DNA of 8,813 nt from Propionibacteriaceae bacterium (GTDB lineage: Bacteria > Actinomycetota > Actinomycetes > Propionibacteriales > Propionibacteriaceae). The notes beneath the pieces are model-generated. The model saw only the letters and a list, made by a program, of their open reading frames with translations, searched no databases and was not told where the DNA came from. Shown in pieces: positions 6,744 through 8,813 of this stretch (positions within the stretch are counted from its first letter, which is position 1; every line of letters starts with the position of its first letter). The translations under genes and the position numbers were made by a program. Location: contig JAISCH010000008.1 in the NCBI GenBank assembly GCA_031265725.1, forward strand, positions 1 to 8,813. The letters run 5' to 3'.

Positions 6744-8193
6744 ATTGGTTTTCGCCGTCGGTATTATCGCGCGTTCGCGCCGCTTCTTTTGCTGCCTCTT
6801 GGGCGGCGGTTCCGGAACGTCGCCGGTCCACCCAGCCCGCCACGTTGCGCTGCTGTCCACGGGCCACCGCCAATTCGCCCGCGCCGACATCCCTGGTGAC
6901 GACCGATCCGGCGGCCACATACGCACCGTCGGCGATGGTGAGCGGGGCGACCAATACCGAATCGCTGCCGACGAAGGAATGCGCCCCCACCCGGGTGACT
7001 GATTTCGTCACCCCGTCATAGTTGGCGAAGATCGTCCCAGCGCCGATATTGGAGCCTTCCCCGATGATCGCGTCGCCGCAGTAAGTCAGATGCGGGACTT
7101 TCGCCCCAGCGCCGAGCTGGGCATTCTTGGCCTCGACGAACGCACCGATCTTGGCCCGCTCGCCCACTTGGGTGCCGGGACGCAGATAGGCGAACGGCCC
7201 GACGCTGGCCCCCGCGCCGATCACCGAGAGCACAGCATGAGTCCGGACGACTTCGGCATTCTCAGCGACCTCAACATCGATCAAAGTGGTGTCCGGGCCG
7301 ATAACAGCGCCGGAGGCCACTGAAGTCGCCCCTTCCAGGCTGGTGCCGGGCTTCAGCGTCACATCAGCGGCGAGGTCCACATCGGCATGAATCCAGGTCG
7401 TCTTCGGATCGACGACGGTCACGCCCTCGGCCATCCAGTGCCGCAAGATGCGCCGATTCAATTCGGCGTTGCGGGCAGCCAATTCGATCCGGTCGTTGAC
7501 ACCCTCGGCCTGTAGGTAGTCGGTCAACACATACCCATTGACGCCCAGCCCGCGCTGCCGGGCGAAAGCGACCACACCGGGCAGGTACAGCTCGCCTTGG
7601 GCGTTCGCTGTGGTCAGCGCGTCCACCCCGGCCCGGAGCAGGTCGGCGTCGAACACATAGATGCCCGAATTGATCTCGTTGATTTCCAGTTGGGCCTGGT
7701 CGGCGTCCCGGTGCTCGATGATCGCGGCGACCTGATCGCCCGCACGGATAATCCGGCCATATCCGGTCGCATCCGGAACGACTGCGGTCAACACTGTGAC
7801 AGCGCTGCCGGTCTGACGATGGCTCGCCACCAGGCGGCGCAACGTCTCGCCCTTCAACAGTGGCACATCGCCGCTGGTCACCACTATCTCCCCGCTGATA
7901 TCCGGCAACACCGACAACCCGGCCCGGACCGCGTCTCCGGTGCCGAGCGGCTGCTCCTGGACCGCGATCAGCACATGCGGGGCGAACTCAGCGAGATGCT
8001 GCTGCACTTGTTCCCGCTCATGGCCGATCACGACGGCCAGCCGATCCGGGGCCAACGCGTTCGCGGCTTTGATGGCATGGGCGATCATCGAACGTCCGGC
8101 GACCTCATGCAGCACCTTGGGCCGGACAGATTTCATCCGCGTCCCCGCTCCGGCAGCCATGATTATCACCGCCGCGACATCGGCCTCAGTCAT
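6742..8193 (-). CDS. glmU: Bifunctional GlmU: N-acetylglucosamine-1-phosphate uridyltransferase / glucosamine-1-phosphate acetyltransferase
   Basis: GlmU acetylates glucosamine-1-phosphate and then couples it to UTP, making UDP-GlcNAc for peptidoglycan and other glycans. I prefer the ATG at 8193 (483 residues) because GGAGAGGG is 6 bases upstream; the ATG at 8199 would sit directly against that purine run. The N-terminal uridyltransferase domain has MAAGAGTRMKSVRPKVLHE (12-30), QEQPLGTGDA (79-88), TSGDVPLL (106-113) and INSGIYVFD (174-182). After GVNDRIELA (231-239) comes a left-handed beta-helix of hexapeptide repeats with the acetyltransferase segment: LRPGTQVGERAKIG, VEAKNAQLG, VPHLTYCGDA with the catalytic-base His at about 368, then SNIGAGTIFANYDG. 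Cys occupies a position that is aliphatic in homologues I know (HLTYLGDA, HLTYVGDA). The tail after VDRRR is short and charged. prs follows after 10 bases. Confidence 0.98.
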   Translation of the reverse strand: MTEADVAAVIIMAAGAGTRMKSVRPKVLHEVAGRSMIAHAIKAANALAPDRLAVVIGHEREQVQQHLAEFAPHVLIAVQEQPLGTGDAVRAGLSVLPDISGEIVVTSGDVPLLKGETLRRLVASHRQTGSAVTVLTAVVPDATGYGRIIRAGDQVAAIIEHRDADQAQLEINEINSGIYVFDADLLRAGVDALTTANAQGELYLPGVVAFARQRGLGVNGYVLTDYLQAEGVNDRIELAARNAELNRRILRHWMAEGVTVVDPKTTWIHADVDLAADVTLKPGTSLEGATSVASGAVIGPDTTLIDVEVAENAEVVRTHAVLSVIGAGASVGPFAYLRPGTQVGERAKIGAFVEAKNAQLGAGAKVPHLTYCGDAIIGEGSNIGAGTIFANYDGVTKSVTRVGAHSFVGSDSVLVAPLTIADGAYVAAGSVVTRDVGAGELAVARGQQRNVAGWVDRRRSGTAAQEAAKEAARTRDNTDGENQ

Positions 8194-8218
8194 GCACATC
8201 CCTCTCCGCAGGCGCTCA

Positions 8219-8234
8219 CACCGACTAATCGGTG
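8219..8234 (-). promoter_or_regulatory. Perfect 6-bp hairpin in the glmU leader
   Basis: The arms CACCGA and TCGGTG pair perfectly around a four-base loop (TTAG on the minus strand), 25 bases before the glmU start and just ahead of its Shine-Dalgarno. It could be an operator or an RNA leader element. Function unknown. Confidence 0.35.
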
Positions 8235-8250
8235 CGACCCCGTTCTCATC

Positions 8251-8266
8251 GGAAGCCGAAGCCCCC
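8251..8266 (-). terminator. UUCG-capped hairpin downstream of tRNA-Gln (possible terminator or processing structure)
   Basis: On the minus strand GGGGGC-TTCG-GCTTCC folds into a 6-bp stem (two G-U pairs) closed by a C(UUCG)G tetraloop, an exceptionally stable loop type. It begins 24 bases after the tRNA discriminator base. No U-run follows, so a classical terminator is not assured. It may instead limit 3' trimming of the tRNA precursor or be part of the glmU leader if tRNA and glmU are co-transcribed. Confidence 0.4.
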
Positions 8267-8290
8267 TTGGATACTCCTCTGCAATCGCGG

Positions 8291-8369
8291 CTCCCCGGGT
8301 AGGAGTCGAACCTACTACGCTAATCCTGATTCAAAGTCAGGCGGGCCCTACCGGAAGACCAACCGGGGA
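8291..8369 (-). tRNA. tRNA-Gln (anticodon UUG), atypical geometry
   Basis: A cloverleaf can be drawn by hand on the minus strand. The acceptor arms TCCCCGG / CCGGGGA pair perfectly, with discriminator G. D-stem GGTC/GGCC (one G-U pair) closes a loop containing GG. Anticodon stem CCTGA/TCAGG holds the 7-base loop CTTTGAA with anticodon TTG at 8332-8334. T-stem GTAGG/CCTAC carries loop TTCGACT. T33, purine 37, the U1-A72 pair and G73 fit tRNA-Gln. The genome continues CCG after the discriminator, so CCA is not encoded. Odd points: 79 bases without CCA, two bases between D- and anticodon stems instead of one, nine bases between anticodon and T stems instead of five, and no A at position 14. A tRNA-Gln near glmU is, as I recall, found in other actinobacteria. 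Gene identity is good; efficiency as a translator is less certain. Confidence 0.85.
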
Positions 8370-8462
8370 TTGACCGTCATACTCTATCCCACCCACACCA
8401 ACTCACGCTCCTTGGCCTAACTGATTGGCCACAAGTGATCCCTGACGCGCTGAGCCACAACT

Positions 8463-8483
8463 CGAAGACACTTCGGGTACGAA
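8463..8483. promoter_or_regulatory. Candidate antitoxin operator: three alternating CGAA/TTCG half-sites
   Basis: The sequence contains CGAAG-aca-CTTCG (8463-8475) directly followed by an overlapping TTCG-ggta-CGAA (8472-8483). Half-sites start at 8463, 8472 and 8480, 8 to 9 bases apart and alternating in orientation. It lies 20 bases before the proposed antitoxin ATG. Ribbon-helix-helix antitoxins commonly repress their own operon by binding such short repeated half-sites, so this is the best operator candidate. A possible -10 element TAGGAT (8490-8495) follows, without a clear -35 box. The rest of the tRNA-antitoxin gap (8370-8462) shows nothing I can support. Confidence 0.45.
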
Positions 8484-8502
8484 TGTGGGTAGGATGGTGA
8501 GT

Positions 8503-8724
8503 ATGAAGGGGAGTGTGAGTCTGCCGGAGCCAGATTGGGCGTTCTTGGATGCTTACGCCAATGAAGAGTCGCTTCCGTCGCGGTCGGCGGCTGTTCATGA
8601 GGCGGTCATCTCGTTGCGTGAGCGACGCATGGCCCGTGACTACGAGGCGGCTTGGGGCGAGTGGGAAGCCTCCGGGGACGACGCCGAGTGGCGGGGCGTG
8701 ATCGCGGATGGGCTGCGCGAATGA
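8503..8724 (+). CDS. MazE-like ribbon-helix-helix antitoxin
   Basis: This 73-residue protein is likely the labile antitoxin that binds and neutralises the MazF-type RNase encoded next to it and represses the operon. The N-terminal half fits a ribbon-helix-helix fold: a short strand (GSVSLP, 3-8), helix 1 (about 9-20), the turn with SRS (26-28), then helix 2 (AAVHEAVISLRERR). The acidic, Trp-rich C-terminal half (YEAAWGEWEASGDDAEWRGVIADGL) resembles toxin-binding tails of actinobacterial MazE-like antitoxins. I chose the ATG at 8503 because AGGA (8491-8494) lies 8 bases upstream and the frame then starts at the predicted strand. An ATG at 8494 and a GTG at 8485 are in frame but lack a ribosome site. 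Its stop overlaps the toxin start by four bases (ATGA), so the pair is translationally coupled. It is transcribed divergently from tRNA-Gln. Confidence 0.85.
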   Translation: MKGSVSLPEPDWAFLDAYANEESLPSRSAAVHEAVISLRERRMARDYEAAWGEWEASGDDAEWRGVIADGLRE

Positions 8725-8813
8725 GACGGGGTGAAATCTGGTACGCCGACCTCAACCCCGTCCGGGGATCGGAGGCCGACAAGACCCGCCCCGTGGTGGT
8801 GGTTAGCAACGAT
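8721..8813 (+). CDS. MazF/PemK-family toxin (mRNA interferase), 3' end outside window
   Basis: Only the first 31 residues are visible, but they carry the family's N-terminal signature: RRGEIWYADLNPVRGSE, then KTRPVVVVSND. In Bacillus subtilis MazF the Arg of the matching RPV motif (Arg25) is a catalytic residue; here it is Arg23 and intact. Such toxins cut single-stranded RNA at short specific sites, usually mRNA and sometimes rRNA or tRNA; the cleavage site cannot be told from this fragment. The ATG overlaps the antitoxin stop (ATGA), the standard arrangement for a toxin-antitoxin operon. Whether the rest of the gene is intact cannot be judged. Confidence 0.88.
   Translation, partial: MRRGEIWYADLNPVRGSEADKTRPVVVVSND

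Noticed and set aside
7597..8373. A plus-strand open frame whose end reads VGVEPTTLILIQSQAGPTGRP
   Set aside because: It runs antisense through glmU and the tRNA; this ending is what a translated reverse-strand tRNA gene typically looks like in spurious predictions.
8377..8598. A minus-strand 73-codon frame over the antitoxin 5' end and the tRNA-antitoxin gap
   Set aside because: The product is low-complexity and basic with no family resemblance, and it conflicts with the supported antitoxin gene.

Overview
The window looks like a chromosomal housekeeping segment from an actinobacterium (Actinomycetota). The DNA is GC-rich by eye and in-frame GTG codons lie at several starts. The gene order lipoprotein / mfd / pth / rplY / prs / glmU / tRNA-Gln resembles the arrangement known around lpqU-mfd-pth-rplY-prs-glmU in mycobacteria. 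The family or genus cannot be decided from the sequence.

Layout. Everything from base 1 to about 8370 that I can support is on the minus strand, so transcription runs from right to left. In transcription order it holds: a tRNA-Gln(UUG) at 8291-8369; a short leader with two hairpins; glmU (6742-8193) coupled to prs (5748-6731); a 235-base gap whose promoter-proximal part carries an imperfect dyad; rplY/ctc (4898-5512) followed 24 bases later by pth (4271-4873); a 128-base gap with a hairpin just ahead of mfd; mfd (633-4142); and, after about 150 bases, the 5' part of a SurA-like lipoprotein gene that leaves the window at base 1. To the right of the tRNA, on the plus strand and divergent from it, is the start of a MazEF-type toxin-antitoxin operon: a complete ribbon-helix-helix antitoxin (8503-8724) and the first 31 codons of the MazF toxin (8721 to the edge).

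How the genes relate. GlmU makes UDP-N-acetylglucosamine for peptidoglycan, and Prs makes PRPP for nucleotides, histidine and tryptophan. L25/Ctc, peptidyl-tRNA hydrolase and tRNA-Gln serve translation. Mfd couples stalled RNA polymerase to excision repair. The lipoprotein probably acts as an extracytoplasmic folding factor. All of these are core functions. The toxin-antitoxin pair is the only accessory element.

No intergenic stretch exceeds 300 bases. I found no insertion sequence, CRISPR array, phage gene or clearly new system. The items most worth a second look are the odd geometry of the tRNA-Gln, an array of CGAA/TTCG half-sites ahead of the antitoxin gene, and structured leaders ahead of glmU, rplY and mfd.
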